A stretch of 64,000 bases of DNA from Candidatus Poribacteria bacterium. GTDB lineage: Bacteria > Poribacteria > WGA-4E > WGA-3G. Of the stretch, positions 44,993 to 53,966 are shown piece by piece (within the stretch, counting starts at the first letter, position 1; each line of letters begins with the position of its first letter). Both the position numbers and the translations under genes were made by a program. Where the stretch lies: contig JAJEDN010000061.1 in NCBI GenBank assembly GCA_022821495.1, positions 98,117 to 162,116 on the forward strand, in the 5' to 3' direction. The notes under the pieces are model-generated. The model was given only the letters and a program-made list of their open reading frames with translations. It was not told the DNA's origin and did no database searches.

Positions 44993-45901
44993 ATGATACA
45001 TAAATATTTTAGAATCCAAACGTTGGTGTTACTGCTTTTACCTATGCTCTTAGGTGGCTGTGGTCTTGCCAAGCTATCCAGGATTCAAAAGGAGGGCAAT
45101 TTAGCGGTAGTAGAATCTACGCTCGCCAATAACCTCTCGACACTTGAGCGTTTGGCGAAGACCGGAAATACCGGACTCATCGTTAAGACCGCACGCGCCC
45201 ATTCATCTTACAGCGGTTTTCTGGAAGATAAGATGGAGGATGCCGAGATCGCCGGTGACTTCGAGACTGCAGAAACAATGCGTTCACAAGCGATTGCTCA
45301 CTATGTAACGGCTGAAAAATACGCCTTTAAAGCACTCTCGAAATCCGATAAAACTTTTGAGCAACCAAGAACTGTTGAACTCGCCGTATTTGGAAAAGCA
45401 CTCCAGAAAGTGAAGAAAAAACAGGTTGAACCTCTCTTTTGGGCTGCTTATGCGATGGGGCGTGGTATCAGTCTCCAGAAAGATGACCCGATGCAAGTGA
45501 TTGACCTCGCTCGTGTCGAGTTAATGATGGCGCGTGTCCTTGAATTGGACGAAACTTTCTACTTCGGCAGTGCCCACCTTTTCTATGCCGTCTACTATGG
45601 TGACCGATCCCCATCCATCGGCGGTGACCCGGAGAAAGCGAAGGCGCATATTGATATTGTCGATAAACTGAATGACGGCAGATTCCTGATGAGCAAATTC
45701 TATCTTGCCCGGTACTATGCCTATCCTAAACAGGATGTGAAACTCTACAAGCGAGCGTTACAGGAAGTTATTGATGCTCCGCAGGATATTTATCCGGGGG
45801 AGGAGGCAGCGACCTCGCTCGCAAAATCGCGCGCCAAACGCTGGCTTGACCAAGCCGATATGTTATTTGATCCAGAACTGGAAGAAGGAGGTTTTGAATA
45901 A
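44993..45901 (+). CDS. TatT-family TRAP transporter accessory lipoprotein
   Basis: 302 residues. The lipobox LLGGCG (MLLGGCGLAKLSRIQKEGN) is followed by an all-helical TPR-like protein with the TatT pattern: SSYSGFLEDKMEDAEIAGDFETAE, ALQKVKKKQVEPLFWAAYAMG, HLFYAVYYGDRSPSIGGDPEKAKAHI and CTIY-less ending AKSRAKRWLDQADMLFDPELE. In Treponema the homologous TatT lies beside its TRAP substrate-binding protein and docks to it. Here the stop codon overlaps the SBP start (TAATG), which strongly supports coupling. Confidence 0.88.
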   Translation: MIHKYFRIQTLVLLLLPMLLGGCGLAKLSRIQKEGNLAVVESTLANNLSTLERLAKTGNTGLIVKTARAHSSYSGFLEDKMEDAEIAGDFETAETMRSQAIAHYVTAEKYAFKALSKSDKTFEQPRTVELAVFGKALQKVKKKQVEPLFWAAYAMGRGISLQKDDPMQVIDLARVELMMARVLELDETFYFGSAHLFYAVYYGDRSPSIGGDPEKAKAHIDIVDKLNDGRFLMSKFYLARYYAYPKQDVKLYKRALQEVIDAPQDIYPGEEAATSLAKSRAKRWLDQADMLFDPELEEGGFE

Positions 45902-46965
45902 TGATAGTCAAGAAAATGAGCCCTATAGGAGGGGCTTTCAACGCCGATTACCTCCCTAAATTTGTATATGTGTTTCTGATTATTTTGGGGATGCTATGTT
46001 TACCTCTAACGTCTTTTGCCGCCGAATCCATTAAGTTCGCTACTCTCGCACCAAAAGGTTCCACGTGGATGAATAATTTTGATGCGATGGGTAAAGAGGT
46101 TCGTTCCAAAACGGATGGTGAACTCCAATTCCGCTTCTATCCGAATGGTGTCCAAGGCGATGAACTTGATGTCATTCGCAAGATGCGCGCTGGACTGCTC
46201 CACGCGGGAGCCATGACAGCCACTGGACTCGGTGAGATACAAGAAGAGGTCTTAATTTTTCAACTGCCTCGGCTGTTCAAGACTTATGAGGAACTTGATT
46301 ACGTTCGGAACTACCTCCGCGAAGATCTTGACAAAGCCTTTATGGATGCTGGGTATGTCTTGCTCGGTATGGGGGACATCGGATATTATTATATATTCAG
46401 CAATCAACCGATCCGTACGATTGCCGACCTTCAGTCCCCGAGCGTCAAGATGTGGGCGCGTCCGAGCGACAAAATTGCTCTCACGTTCTACGAAAACGCT
46501 GAGATCGCTACTGTACCGAGAGAAGTGACACAGGTCTTATCTTCGCTTTATTCGGGGCAGCTTAACACCTTAGCTGCGTCTCCTTATGTTACTGTCGCAC
46601 TCCAATGGTATGATAAATTCAAGTACATGACAGACCTTCCTGTCAATGTTGGGGTAGGTGCAACAGTTGTAACAAAAGAGAAATTTGATCAGCTTTCCCC
46701 GGAACAGCAGAAGGTTTTGCGTGAAACCGCGGACGCGTATCAGCACGATCTCATTCAGAATATTCGCAAAGACAATGAAAGGGCACTTGAGGCACTCCAA
46801 AAGAAAGCGGGTATTCAGGTGGTTGCGTTCGAGGGCGATTCCAAAGCGGCGTGGGATATAATTGCCATGGAAACCCACAAAGAACTCGTCGGCGAGATTT
46901 ACTCACAAGAATTTCTTGATAAGATTAACGCTCTCTTGGAAGCGTACCGAAAAGGCAATAAGTAA
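45901..46965 (+). CDS. TRAP transporter substrate-binding protein (DctP/TatP type)
   Basis: 354 residues. A signal-like segment (YVFLIILGMLCLPLTSFAA) is followed by the DctP fold: IKFATLAPKGSTWMNNFDAM, FRFYPNGVQGDELDVIRKMRAG, WARPSDKIALTFYENAEIATVP and LQWYDKFKYMTDLPVNVG. It brings an acidic ligand to the TRAP membrane subunits. The small and large membrane genes (dctQ/dctM) are not next to it: the next gene is a corrinoid protein after a terminator-like hairpin. Confidence 0.92.
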   Translation: MIVKKMSPIGGAFNADYLPKFVYVFLIILGMLCLPLTSFAAESIKFATLAPKGSTWMNNFDAMGKEVRSKTDGELQFRFYPNGVQGDELDVIRKMRAGLLHAGAMTATGLGEIQEEVLIFQLPRLFKTYEELDYVRNYLREDLDKAFMDAGYVLLGMGDIGYYYIFSNQPIRTIADLQSPSVKMWARPSDKIALTFYENAEIATVPREVTQVLSSLYSGQLNTLAASPYVTVALQWYDKFKYMTDLPVNVGVGATVVTKEKFDQLSPEQQKVLRETADAYQHDLIQNIRKDNERALEALQKKAGIQVVAFEGDSKAAWDIIAMETHKELVGEIYSQEFLDKINALLEAYRKGNK

Positions 46966-46999
46966 GACTGACACAATACGTTAGTGACTTTTCCCAGAT

Positions 47000-47032
47000 G
47001 GCGCGCTCCCAAAGCGCGCCTATCAATTTTGT
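47000..47032 (+). terminator. Terminator-like hairpin after the TRAP genes
   Basis: Perfect 8-bp stem GGCGCGCT (47000-47007) with AGCGCGCC (47013-47020), then TATCAATTTT, a weak T-tract. A stray TATAAGTCCTGTG, like the end of the MITE-like family, follows at about 47030-47043. Confidence 0.5.
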
Positions 47033-47093
47033 ATAAGTCCTGTGATAACCGATAACGGACAACTGGATGCCTCTGGTTGGACGTGAAATTCAT

Positions 47094-47122
47094 TTGCTAT
47101 TTTTCTATGTGTGTGGTATTAT
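47094..47122 (+). promoter_or_regulatory. Promoter of the corrinoid methyl-transfer genes
   Basis: TTGCTA (47094-47099), a 17-base spacer, TATTAT (47117-47122) preceded by TGTGTGG. The start near 47129 precedes GAGGAGG (47132-47138) and the GTG at 47150, which excludes the GTG at 47111 as the start. Confidence 0.7.
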
Positions 47123-47149
47123 TTTACTTTTGAGGAGGGATTCGAGAGA

Positions 47150-47908
47150 GTGGCATCTATTAATGACATCGCAAATGAATTTATCCGAGAAGAAATTGAA
47201 GAGTTCTTAGAAGAACCCGATGAAATCAAACGGACGATCGAGATATTCGCGCAAGCGGCACCCGCTATGCAAGACATCGCTGCTGCGCTTATTGATGGTG
47301 ACCATCATACTGTCGATGCGTTGACGGCAGCAGCATTGGAAGCAGGCACAGAAGCGTTAGAGATTATGGATGACGGTCTCATCGCTGGGATGGGCATCGT
47401 CGGCATTAAATTCCGAGAAAACTTCATTTTCGTGCCTGAAGTCCTCGCATGTGCCCGCGCAATGAAAGCCGGGATGACGCATATCGAACCGATTCTTTCG
47501 GATTCAGGTATCGAACCCATCGGCACGGTGATTATGGGAACCGTCAAAGGCGACTTGCACGATATCGGCAAAAACCTATGTATTATGATGTTACGCGGCG
47601 CTGGTTTCGTTGTATATGATCTTGGTGTTGATACTTCCGAAGATGAATTCATTGAGGCAGTCGAGGAATATGAGGCACCGATTTTGGGGATGTCAGCACT
47701 CCTAACGACAACGATGCCGAACATGGGAAGAACGATTGATGCCTTCATTGACGAGGATTTGCGGGAAGAGGTAAAGATTATGGTGGGCGGCGCGCCTGTC
47801 ACGCAGACATTTGCAGACGACATGGGGGCTGATGGATATGGGAAAGACGCGCTCGCATGTGTCGCACTCGCCAAGCACTTTCTTGAGGCACCAGACGAGG
47901 AATGGTAG
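47150..47908 (+). CDS. Corrinoid (cobalamin-binding) methyl-transfer protein, MtbC/MttC type
   Basis: 252 residues from the GTG at 47150 (GAGGAGG 11 bases upstream). The N-terminal ~110 residues are the helical cap (TVDALTAAALEAGTEALEIM, FVPEVLACARAMKAGM). The B12 domain has the base-off histidine motif DLHDIGKN, then MSALLTTTMPNMG and MVGGAPVTQTFADDMGADGYGKDA, the usual S-x-L and GG sites. It carries a methyl group on cobalt between a methyltransferase and the acceptor. The activator and a homocysteine methyltransferase follow, but no substrate methyltransferase (MttB/MtbB type) is next to it. Confidence 0.92.
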   Translation: MASINDIANEFIREEIEEFLEEPDEIKRTIEIFAQAAPAMQDIAAALIDGDHHTVDALTAAALEAGTEALEIMDDGLIAGMGIVGIKFRENFIFVPEVLACARAMKAGMTHIEPILSDSGIEPIGTVIMGTVKGDLHDIGKNLCIMMLRGAGFVVYDLGVDTSEDEFIEAVEEYEAPILGMSALLTTTMPNMGRTIDAFIDEDLREEVKIMVGGAPVTQTFADDMGADGYGKDALACVALAKHFLEAPDEEW

Positions 47909-48100
47909 TTAGTTGTCAGTTATCAGTTGTCGGTTAAGAGGAATTCATTGCATCAGACACCTCTTTAACTGATAACCGATGACTATTCAAAGACGAATTT
48001 GTTAAATCATGCCTCTTCACCGATAACCATTTTGGCAGGTGAGAATGTTCTCACTCTCCATAAGAGTCTCTTGTTCGATGACTGAAACTGATAACTGCAT

Positions 48101-49990
48101 ATGAAGAAAATAGATAAAGCCGAATACGAGAAACGCCTCAATAAAATTACACAGATTTTTGAAGGGTTGGTCGTCCATGCGGATGAACAATCCACCTATC
48201 GGTGTCCCTACAAAAACCGATTTGACCACTGCACGGCGAAGTTTGGCTGTCGAAACCAACGGAAAATTGATGAAGGAACGGGACTCCTATGCGTCGGAGA
48301 CGATAAATTAGATTATCGCAGCGCATGGGAGACGGACGCACCCGATCAAGCCGTAGATTCCCAAGGCACAATCACATGCGACGGAGAGGTCTATCAACTC
48401 ACCCCCGGAAAAACTATTTTTGACTACGCCGATGACTTAACCGTCCAAGTTCCCACCTCTTGCTTCCGAACCGGACAGTGCCACGAATGTATCGTTGAGA
48501 TTAAACATGGTATGGAAAGCCTCCAACCGCCTAATGAAGCGGAAGCCTTCCTCCGAGATAACTACCGCCTTGCCTGCCAAGCAGTTGTGCTTGATGTCGA
48601 TGCAGACATTGAGTTCACACCGCTCCGCCGCACACCGAGAATCTTAACGCATACCGTCACAGATGGCAACGAAGGACTGGAATTAAGTCCAAAGGTTACC
48701 CATAACGATGGGGTCGTCTATTACAACGACGAACCTATTGATCGTTACCGAGGGCATCTTTATGGGTTAGCCATTGATATCGGAACAACTACAGTCGTAG
48801 CAAATCTGGTGGATTTGGAGAACGGAGAGACTGTGTCTGTCAGTTCTTTTGAAAATCCACAGCGTTTCGGTGGCAGTGACATCATGAACCGCATCACTTA
48901 TGATGGTGAATTTCATGGAGAACTGCGCCGTTCACTGATCGCTGCACTCAACAGTGAAATCATGGAGATGTGTGACCGGCACGCCTTCGTCCGACAGGAA
49001 ATCTATGAGATTGTTGTTGTAGGTAACACAACGATGCGCGATATTTTCTTCAAGCAAGATGTCCAGAGTATCGGACAGAAGCCTTATAAATCCGTGATTG
49101 AGCATGAATATCGGGACGGTGTCCGTTCAACGACTTCGCTTACGGAAAAGACGCGTCGTTTAGGAATCCGTGCAAATCCGAAAGCGATGGTGTACAGTTT
49201 GCCGTTAATCGCCAGCCACGTCGGTGCTGATGTCGCTGCGGATTTAGTCGCGCTTGATATTGCTTCACAGGATGAGGTTATCATGTTAGTTGATGTTGGG
49301 ACGAATACAGAGGTGATTGTTGGAAATGCGAAGCGAATGGTAGCGGCATCGTGTCCAGCCGGTCCAGCATTTGAAGGCGGTGGTATTGAGTACGGAATGC
49401 CTGCTTATCCGGGCGCGATTGAGTCTGTGCAATGGGATGGCGGCGAGTTCGATTATACAACAATTGATGAAAAAACACCACAAGGTCTGTGTGGTTCTGG
49501 GTTGATTTCGCTGCTCGCTGAGTTGCGTCGGACCGATCAGATGAGTCCGAAAGGTGTTTTTTCGGATAGGAAGCAACGCATCATACAGCTTTTACCGGAA
49601 CACGGGATCACCTTTTCACGCGAGGATGCGAGCAATCTGGCACAAGCCAAGGCAGCAAACTATTGTGGACAGTATATCGTGTTACGACATTTCGGTTGTG
49701 CGCCCGAAGATATCACAAAACTCTTTCTGGCAGGCGGTTTTGCTAATTATGTTAACCTACAGGATGCAATTGAAATCGGGTTTCTCGCCCCGGTTCGAGA
49801 AGAAAACATAGTCAAAATCGGCAACGCAGCAGTAGCGGGCGCGACCGCTGTCCTCCTTTCGGACAAAAAGCGCGCAGCTGTTGAAGCATTTGTCAATAAT
49901 ATAGAGCATATTGAATTAGAGACCACACCCGACTTCTTTGACATCTTCGTGGAAGGGTGTCAATTCAAGCCGATGCCAGCAACGTTGTAA
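48101..49990 (+). CDS. ASKHA-type reductive activator of corrinoid proteins with N-terminal 2Fe-2S domain
   Basis: 629 residues. The N-terminus has a Cys cluster (C35, C44, C50, C64) of unknown use. Residues ~90-175 form a plant-type 2Fe-2S ferredoxin domain with C121, C127, C130 and C159. The rest is the DUF4445 ASKHA fold: LAIDIGTTTVVANLVDL, VVVGNTTMRDIFF, MLVDVGTNTEVIVG, GGGIEYGMPAYPGAI and LAGGFANYVNL. Such RACE/RamA proteins use ATP and the cluster to reduce inactive Co(II) corrinoid to Co(I). It surely serves the neighbouring corrinoid protein. Confidence 0.92.
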   Translation: MKKIDKAEYEKRLNKITQIFEGLVVHADEQSTYRCPYKNRFDHCTAKFGCRNQRKIDEGTGLLCVGDDKLDYRSAWETDAPDQAVDSQGTITCDGEVYQLTPGKTIFDYADDLTVQVPTSCFRTGQCHECIVEIKHGMESLQPPNEAEAFLRDNYRLACQAVVLDVDADIEFTPLRRTPRILTHTVTDGNEGLELSPKVTHNDGVVYYNDEPIDRYRGHLYGLAIDIGTTTVVANLVDLENGETVSVSSFENPQRFGGSDIMNRITYDGEFHGELRRSLIAALNSEIMEMCDRHAFVRQEIYEIVVVGNTTMRDIFFKQDVQSIGQKPYKSVIEHEYRDGVRSTTSLTEKTRRLGIRANPKAMVYSLPLIASHVGADVAADLVALDIASQDEVIMLVDVGTNTEVIVGNAKRMVAASCPAGPAFEGGGIEYGMPAYPGAIESVQWDGGEFDYTTIDEKTPQGLCGSGLISLLAELRRTDQMSPKGVFSDRKQRIIQLLPEHGITFSREDASNLAQAKAANYCGQYIVLRHFGCAPEDITKLFLAGGFANYVNLQDAIEIGFLAPVREENIVKIGNAAVAGATAVLLSDKKRAAVEAFVNNIEHIELETTPDFFDIFVEGCQFKPMPATL

Positions 49991-50024
49991 GGAAGACAAA
50001 AGCCTGAACTATGATTTACAAGAT

Positions 50025-50134
50025 TAGGACTTACGCAAATTGAGCAAATATCGGACATTTAGACGCAAAAAATGGTTTAAACCCCCTAAATCCCCCTTAT
50101 CAGGGGGACTTTAAGAGGGAATGCGTAAGTCCTA
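50025..50134. repeat. MITE-like element, CCCCCT-type interior (copy 2)
   Basis: TAGGACTTACGCA (50025-50037) and TGCGTAAGTCCTA (50122-50134), the same perfect ends as at 12601-12691, around the CCCCCT ... AGGGGG module and a variable 35-base piece. It lies just before the homocysteine methyltransferase gene. Confidence 0.9.
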
Positions 50135-50182
50135 AAGATTATAGGTTTGCAGGATAATCCTAAGCGCATAGCCCGTAATGTA

Positions 50183-51250
50183 ATGGAGGGCGGATATACG
50201 GAGAGGAACGTAAAACCATTAGTACACCTCACCGAACCGCAAGGTAAAATTAAAAACTTTCGAGAACGATTAAAGTCTGATAAACCTATTTTATACGATG
50301 GCGGATTCGGTTCGCAGTTGTTCGCCCGCGATATAGAGCTGACGAACAGCGCACTCGCCAATGAATTGCATCCTGCAGCGGTTGTTGACATCCATTCAGA
50401 CTATATCAACGCAGGTGCCGAGGCGATTGGAACAAATACGTTTGTCGCATCCCCACTTCACTTGGAAATGGCAGGACAAGATGTATTGGGGGCACAACGG
50501 CTCACACGACTCGCTGTTCAACACGCAAAAGCAGCCATTGCACAAGGTGGCAAAGAAGTATATATAGCAGGCTCCGTAGGACCCTCTCCGGGCGCGATAG
50601 AAGCCGATAGCGGAGATACCACTTTCGGGATTCCAAATGATGACGCAAGAGAAGCACATAAATTAGTGATCCATACCTTGGCAGAAGAAGGCGTGGATTT
50701 TCTTTGCCTCGAGACGATGTTTTCTGCAAAAGAAGCAGCGATCGCTGTAGATGTCGCACGTGAAACGGGACTTCCGATCGCAGTGAATTTGACCTACAAA
50801 TGGACAAAGGAACGACGGACAGGCAACGTCATTTATCGGACGGACTGGGGCAACTCTCCTGCCGATCTTCTTGAGATTCTTGTGTCGGGCGAATTTTCGA
50901 GCGATGGTTCGCTATTAGATGCTGTTAGCATCATCGGTGTGAACTGTGGTGCTGAATCCAGGCGTGATGAACATACAGGGATGCCTTATGCGATTGCTGG
51001 TATCCAGCAGCTCCGTACGGCACTGGCTGAAACAGGGATTGATGGGAAACGGATGATGGCATATCCGAATGCGGGGATGCCGAAGCTCGATGAAAATCAT
51101 AACACTGTCTATACGCAGACACCATCGGAGATGGCAAGTCATGTGCCTGCACTGATGGAAACCGGTGCTTACTTAATAGGCGGCTGTTGCGGGACAACAC
51201 CAAAACATATCAAAGCCTTCCACGAAGCAATCGCGTCGCATCAGCCTTAA
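50183..51250 (+). CDS. Homocysteine S-methyltransferase family protein
   Basis: 355 residues if the ATG at 50183 is used; a TTG at 50147 also fits the frame and the exact start is uncertain. The barrel opens with ILYDGGFGSQLFARD, has INAGAEAIGTNTFVASP, SVGPSPGAIEAD, and the zinc-binding Cys of GVNCGAES and GGCCGTTPKH. It transfers a methyl group to homocysteine (or another thiol) to make methionine. Together with the corrinoid protein upstream it may act as the acceptor half of a split cobalamin-dependent methyl-transfer system; a betaine or S-methylmethionine dependent enzyme is the alternative. Confidence 0.88.
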   Translation: MEGGYTERNVKPLVHLTEPQGKIKNFRERLKSDKPILYDGGFGSQLFARDIELTNSALANELHPAAVVDIHSDYINAGAEAIGTNTFVASPLHLEMAGQDVLGAQRLTRLAVQHAKAAIAQGGKEVYIAGSVGPSPGAIEADSGDTTFGIPNDDAREAHKLVIHTLAEEGVDFLCLETMFSAKEAAIAVDVARETGLPIAVNLTYKWTKERRTGNVIYRTDWGNSPADLLEILVSGEFSSDGSLLDAVSIIGVNCGAESRRDEHTGMPYAIAGIQQLRTALAETGIDGKRMMAYPNAGMPKLDENHNTVYTQTPSEMASHVPALMETGAYLIGGCCGTTPKHIKAFHEAIASHQP

Positions 51251-51280
51251 ATTCTGAAATTAAAAAGCACATAGCTTGGA

Positions 51281-51928
51281 ATGAAATGGAAAGCGGTATA
51301 CGGAAATGAACTTTTAAGCTCCAATCCACCTGACCGAACCGCAAGGAAAGTTAGAAAAAGGAAATATAAAAAATTGGAGATTGTAACACTTACCTATAAA
51401 AGACCCCCAGATCGGGTGAATCATTTCCAACAGGAATTGCTTTATTTCGATGACGATGTGATTGTCACGTCTCAGCGCGTTAAACCGTCCGCACCGATAG
51501 TTCAGGACGGCGAGACTGTTTTAGGTGATAACTTCGCTGTTGTCTGGTTCGTCTTTACAGGTTTGTGGTATGATGTCGGCAAGGTTTATAATCTGGCTAA
51601 CGAGTGGACCGGTTATTATTGCGATATTATGAAACCCGTCAAGCGGAGTGTAAATGTAGCAGGCAAACTTGAGTGTTTTGAAATAACAGATCTGTTCTTG
51701 GATCTCTGGATAAATCCAGATGGTACTTATGAAGTTCAGGATGAGGATGAGTTTGAAGAAGCCGTTCAAAACGGCGCGATTGACGCTGAATTAGAGAGCA
51801 GCGCGCGAGATGTTCTGAAATCATTAATCGCTGAAGTTGAAGAGGGTCATTTAGAATCTCGCTTGCAAAAGGTGTTTAACAGTGCGCAGTTTCCTGATTT
51901 GCGGGATTATGTGGCAAAACTACCTTAG
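51281..51928 (+). CDS. DUF402 family protein (predicted RNase/nucleotidase)
   Basis: 215 residues of the DUF402 type: VVWFVFTGLWYDVGKVYNLA, GYYCDIMKPVKR, FEITDLFLDLWINPDGTYEVQDEDEFEEAVQNGAI. The D-L-x-L-D-L-W-x-x-P-D-G and D-E-D-E-F sets are the family's acidic metal-binding marks seen in FAU-1 and nucleoside tri-/diphosphate phosphatases. The C-terminal helical part holds the Glu-rich stretch. The substrate is uncertain. It follows the methyltransferase gene by 30 bases, but a link in function is not evident. Confidence 0.75.
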   Translation: MKWKAVYGNELLSSNPPDRTARKVRKRKYKKLEIVTLTYKRPPDRVNHFQQELLYFDDDVIVTSQRVKPSAPIVQDGETVLGDNFAVVWFVFTGLWYDVGKVYNLANEWTGYYCDIMKPVKRSVNVAGKLECFEITDLFLDLWINPDGTYEVQDEDEFEEAVQNGAIDAELESSARDVLKSLIAEVEEGHLESRLQKVFNSAQFPDLRDYVAKLP

Positions 51929-51949
51929 AAATTGAAGGGGGATGAAGAG

Positions 51950-53164
51950 ATGGCAACATTGGCAATAAATGGCGGCGAACCTGTCCGAACTGCTGGGTTC
52001 CCTACATGGCCCACGCAGGATCCTGCCGATATCGAAGCATTTGAAACTATTTACAAAAGTGGACAGTGGGGTGTTGGTGGACCGAAGGTCCCAGAATTCG
52101 CACAACAGTTCGCTGAATTTCAAGGTGCGAACTACGGCGTTTGCGTCAATAGCGGTACCTCGGCACTCTATATCGCCCTGAAAGCAGCCGGTGTTTGTCC
52201 GGGCGACGAAGTCATTACGACACCCTATACCTTCCAAGCGACAGTCGTTGCGATCCTTATGACGCACGCTGTTCCTGTTTTCGTAGATACTGCACCAGAC
52301 AGTTTCCTATTGGATCCTGCAAAAGTTGAAGCCGCGATTACCGAAAAGACGAAAGTCATTTTACCTGTCCATATCGCGGGCTATCCCGCAGATTTAGACG
52401 CACTCGTTGACATCGCGAATCGCCATAACCTTGGGATTGTTGAGGATTGTGCGCAGGCACACGGCGCTGAGTGGCGTGGACGCGGTGTCGGGAGTTGGGG
52501 ACATTTCGGATGCTTCAGTTTCCAGTCCTCGAAGAACCTTTGTGCGGGTGAAGGTGGGATCGTTCTGATAAATGATCGTGAACTCTATGAACGGGCGTAT
52601 GCACTCCATAACTGTGGTCGCACATTGCCCGATGCTGAATTCGGAGAAGGAGAACCCTTCGGCGGCAACTTCCGCATGACGGAATGGCAAGCGGGGCTCT
52701 TACTTTCCCGTCTAACCCGGCTTGAGGCTGAAACCAATCATCGACATAAGAATATGCGTTGGTTGGACGGTTGGCTTGGGGAAGTGCCGGGCATTAAAGT
52801 CACACCCCTTGATCCGCGGGCGACGCGCGGTGGATGCCACGGCTATAAGGCTATTTTCGACTCCGAAGAGTTTGAAGGCATCTCACGTGAGACCTTCCTC
52901 CGTGCGATGCGAGCGGAAGGGATACCCATGGGATATTGGTATACCACGCCGATGTATCGTGCCGACTTCCTTGCTTCTAATCTTTTCGGTCATAATCTCA
53001 ATTTTGATGATGTGGATTGTCCTGAGACAGAAAAAATATGTCAGACAGGACTCTCCTTAAGCCAAAACGTCCTCATGGCGAGTGAAGAGGATATAGAGGA
53101 CATTGTTAAAGCGGTGATTAAAATCCGTCGAAACGTCGCTGAATTGAAGTCGGAAACTGCCTGA
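51950..53164 (+). CDS. DegT/DnrJ/EryC1/StrS aminotransferase family protein
   Basis: 404 residues from the ATG at 51950, preceded by GGGGGATGAAG; the TTG at 51932 is less likely. PLP lysine in FSFQSSKNLCAGEGG, GVCVNSGTSALYIALKAAGV, VIEDCAQ-like IVEDCAQAHGAEW and FRMTEWQAGLL are the family signatures. These enzymes transfer an amino group to keto-sugars, often for surface glycans or amino-sugar antibiotics, or act as sugar dehydratases. No other sugar-nucleotide genes are next to it, so the substrate is open. Confidence 0.9.
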   Translation: MATLAINGGEPVRTAGFPTWPTQDPADIEAFETIYKSGQWGVGGPKVPEFAQQFAEFQGANYGVCVNSGTSALYIALKAAGVCPGDEVITTPYTFQATVVAILMTHAVPVFVDTAPDSFLLDPAKVEAAITEKTKVILPVHIAGYPADLDALVDIANRHNLGIVEDCAQAHGAEWRGRGVGSWGHFGCFSFQSSKNLCAGEGGIVLINDRELYERAYALHNCGRTLPDAEFGEGEPFGGNFRMTEWQAGLLLSRLTRLEAETNHRHKNMRWLDGWLGEVPGIKVTPLDPRATRGGCHGYKAIFDSEEFEGISRETFLRAMRAEGIPMGYWYTTPMYRADFLASNLFGHNLNFDDVDCPETEKICQTGLSLSQNVLMASEEDIEDIVKAVIKIRRNVAELKSETA

Positions 53165-53184
53165 TACTTCGATATCAGCGATTG

Positions 53185-53325
53185 GCATACCTAATTAATT
53201 TTTTCCACTATCCTTTTGGTCCGAGGTGACTCTATATAGACGAACCCGATAGGCACACTTTTTTACTATCTTTTTCAGCCTTGAAGGACTCTATATAAGC
53301 AAATCGACCTAATAAGGAGAAAACC
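53185..53325 (+). promoter_or_regulatory. Duplicated leader with two CTATATA boxes
   Basis: Two degenerate copies of a ~55-70-base block, each with a T-run, ACTATC and GACTCTATATA (about 53232-53241 and 53288-53298), precede AAGGAG and the ATG at 53326. The TATATA boxes may be tandem -10 elements; no firm -35 seen. Confidence 0.45.
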
Positions 53326-53883
53326 ATGTCTAACGAACATGAATCCCAAAAGGAAATCCGCCGAATCCTACGGCTGTTGGAAGCCACAGCCCGTATCGTT
53401 GAAACTTCAGTAATTTCTTCAGAGCATCTTTTTGACGGTGAGGAACGGTGCGCTCGGCAATTCAACAACGCTCTGACCCTTCTAACGGATCTTGAAGCTG
53501 TCCCCGATGGGCTCTTTGAACCCCTCAAAACAGATGCCACTTTTGGCGACATCTGTTTCGCATGCCATCAAGTCTCAGCATACATCAAAGAGGGATGTGT
53601 TGATGATTTCGACTTTGATCACGTGAAAAAAACCATTGGTGACGAACTAAAAGATGTCAGCGAGGTTGTCCGGCAATCAATGCCTACTTTCCTCAAAGAT
53701 ATATGGAACGGGCAAGCGGAAGAAGAAAATGTTGAGACTGTCGAAACCGTTGAGGTCACCTCAGACGAGGATGAGGACGTGACATCTGTCGAACAGCGTA
53801 TTGGCAGACTTGAGGGGCAAATGGAGACTGTTGTCGAGATACTCCAAGAGATCCGGGCACAACAGCAGAATGACGAATCATAG
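53326..53883 (+). CDS. Acidic hypothetical protein with coiled-coil C-terminus
   Basis: 185 residues, no family recognised. N-terminal half is helical (EIRRILRLLEATARIVETSV, ARQFNNALTLLTDLEAV), followed by FGDICFACHQVSAYIKEGC with two Cys, a Glu/Val-rich acidic linker (EEENVETVETVEVTSDEDED) and a final coiled coil (RIGRLEGQMETVVEILQEIR). It is probably cytoplasmic. An AAGGAG site supports the start. The downstream DUF4097 gene lies 83 bases away on the same strand. Confidence 0.7.
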   Translation: MSNEHESQKEIRRILRLLEATARIVETSVISSEHLFDGEERCARQFNNALTLLTDLEAVPDGLFEPLKTDATFGDICFACHQVSAYIKEGCVDDFDFDHVKKTIGDELKDVSEVVRQSMPTFLKDIWNGQAEEENVETVETVEVTSDEDEDVTSVEQRIGRLEGQMETVVEILQEIRAQQQNDES

Positions 53884-53966
53884 GCTGCATCTGTCTGGAA
53901 TCGTATTTAGAACGTTCCAGACAGGTCGCGTCTTCCTTTGACGCTATAGCAGCGGAGGAACCTATT

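Noticed and set aside
47111..47149. GTG at 47111 as start of the corrinoid protein
   Set aside because: It falls inside the promoter (-10 at 47117-47122); GTG 47150 follows GAGGAGG.
47305..47874. 189-residue antisense frame over the corrinoid protein gene
   Set aside because: A shadow of strong codon bias on the opposite strand; low-complexity sequence without a motif.
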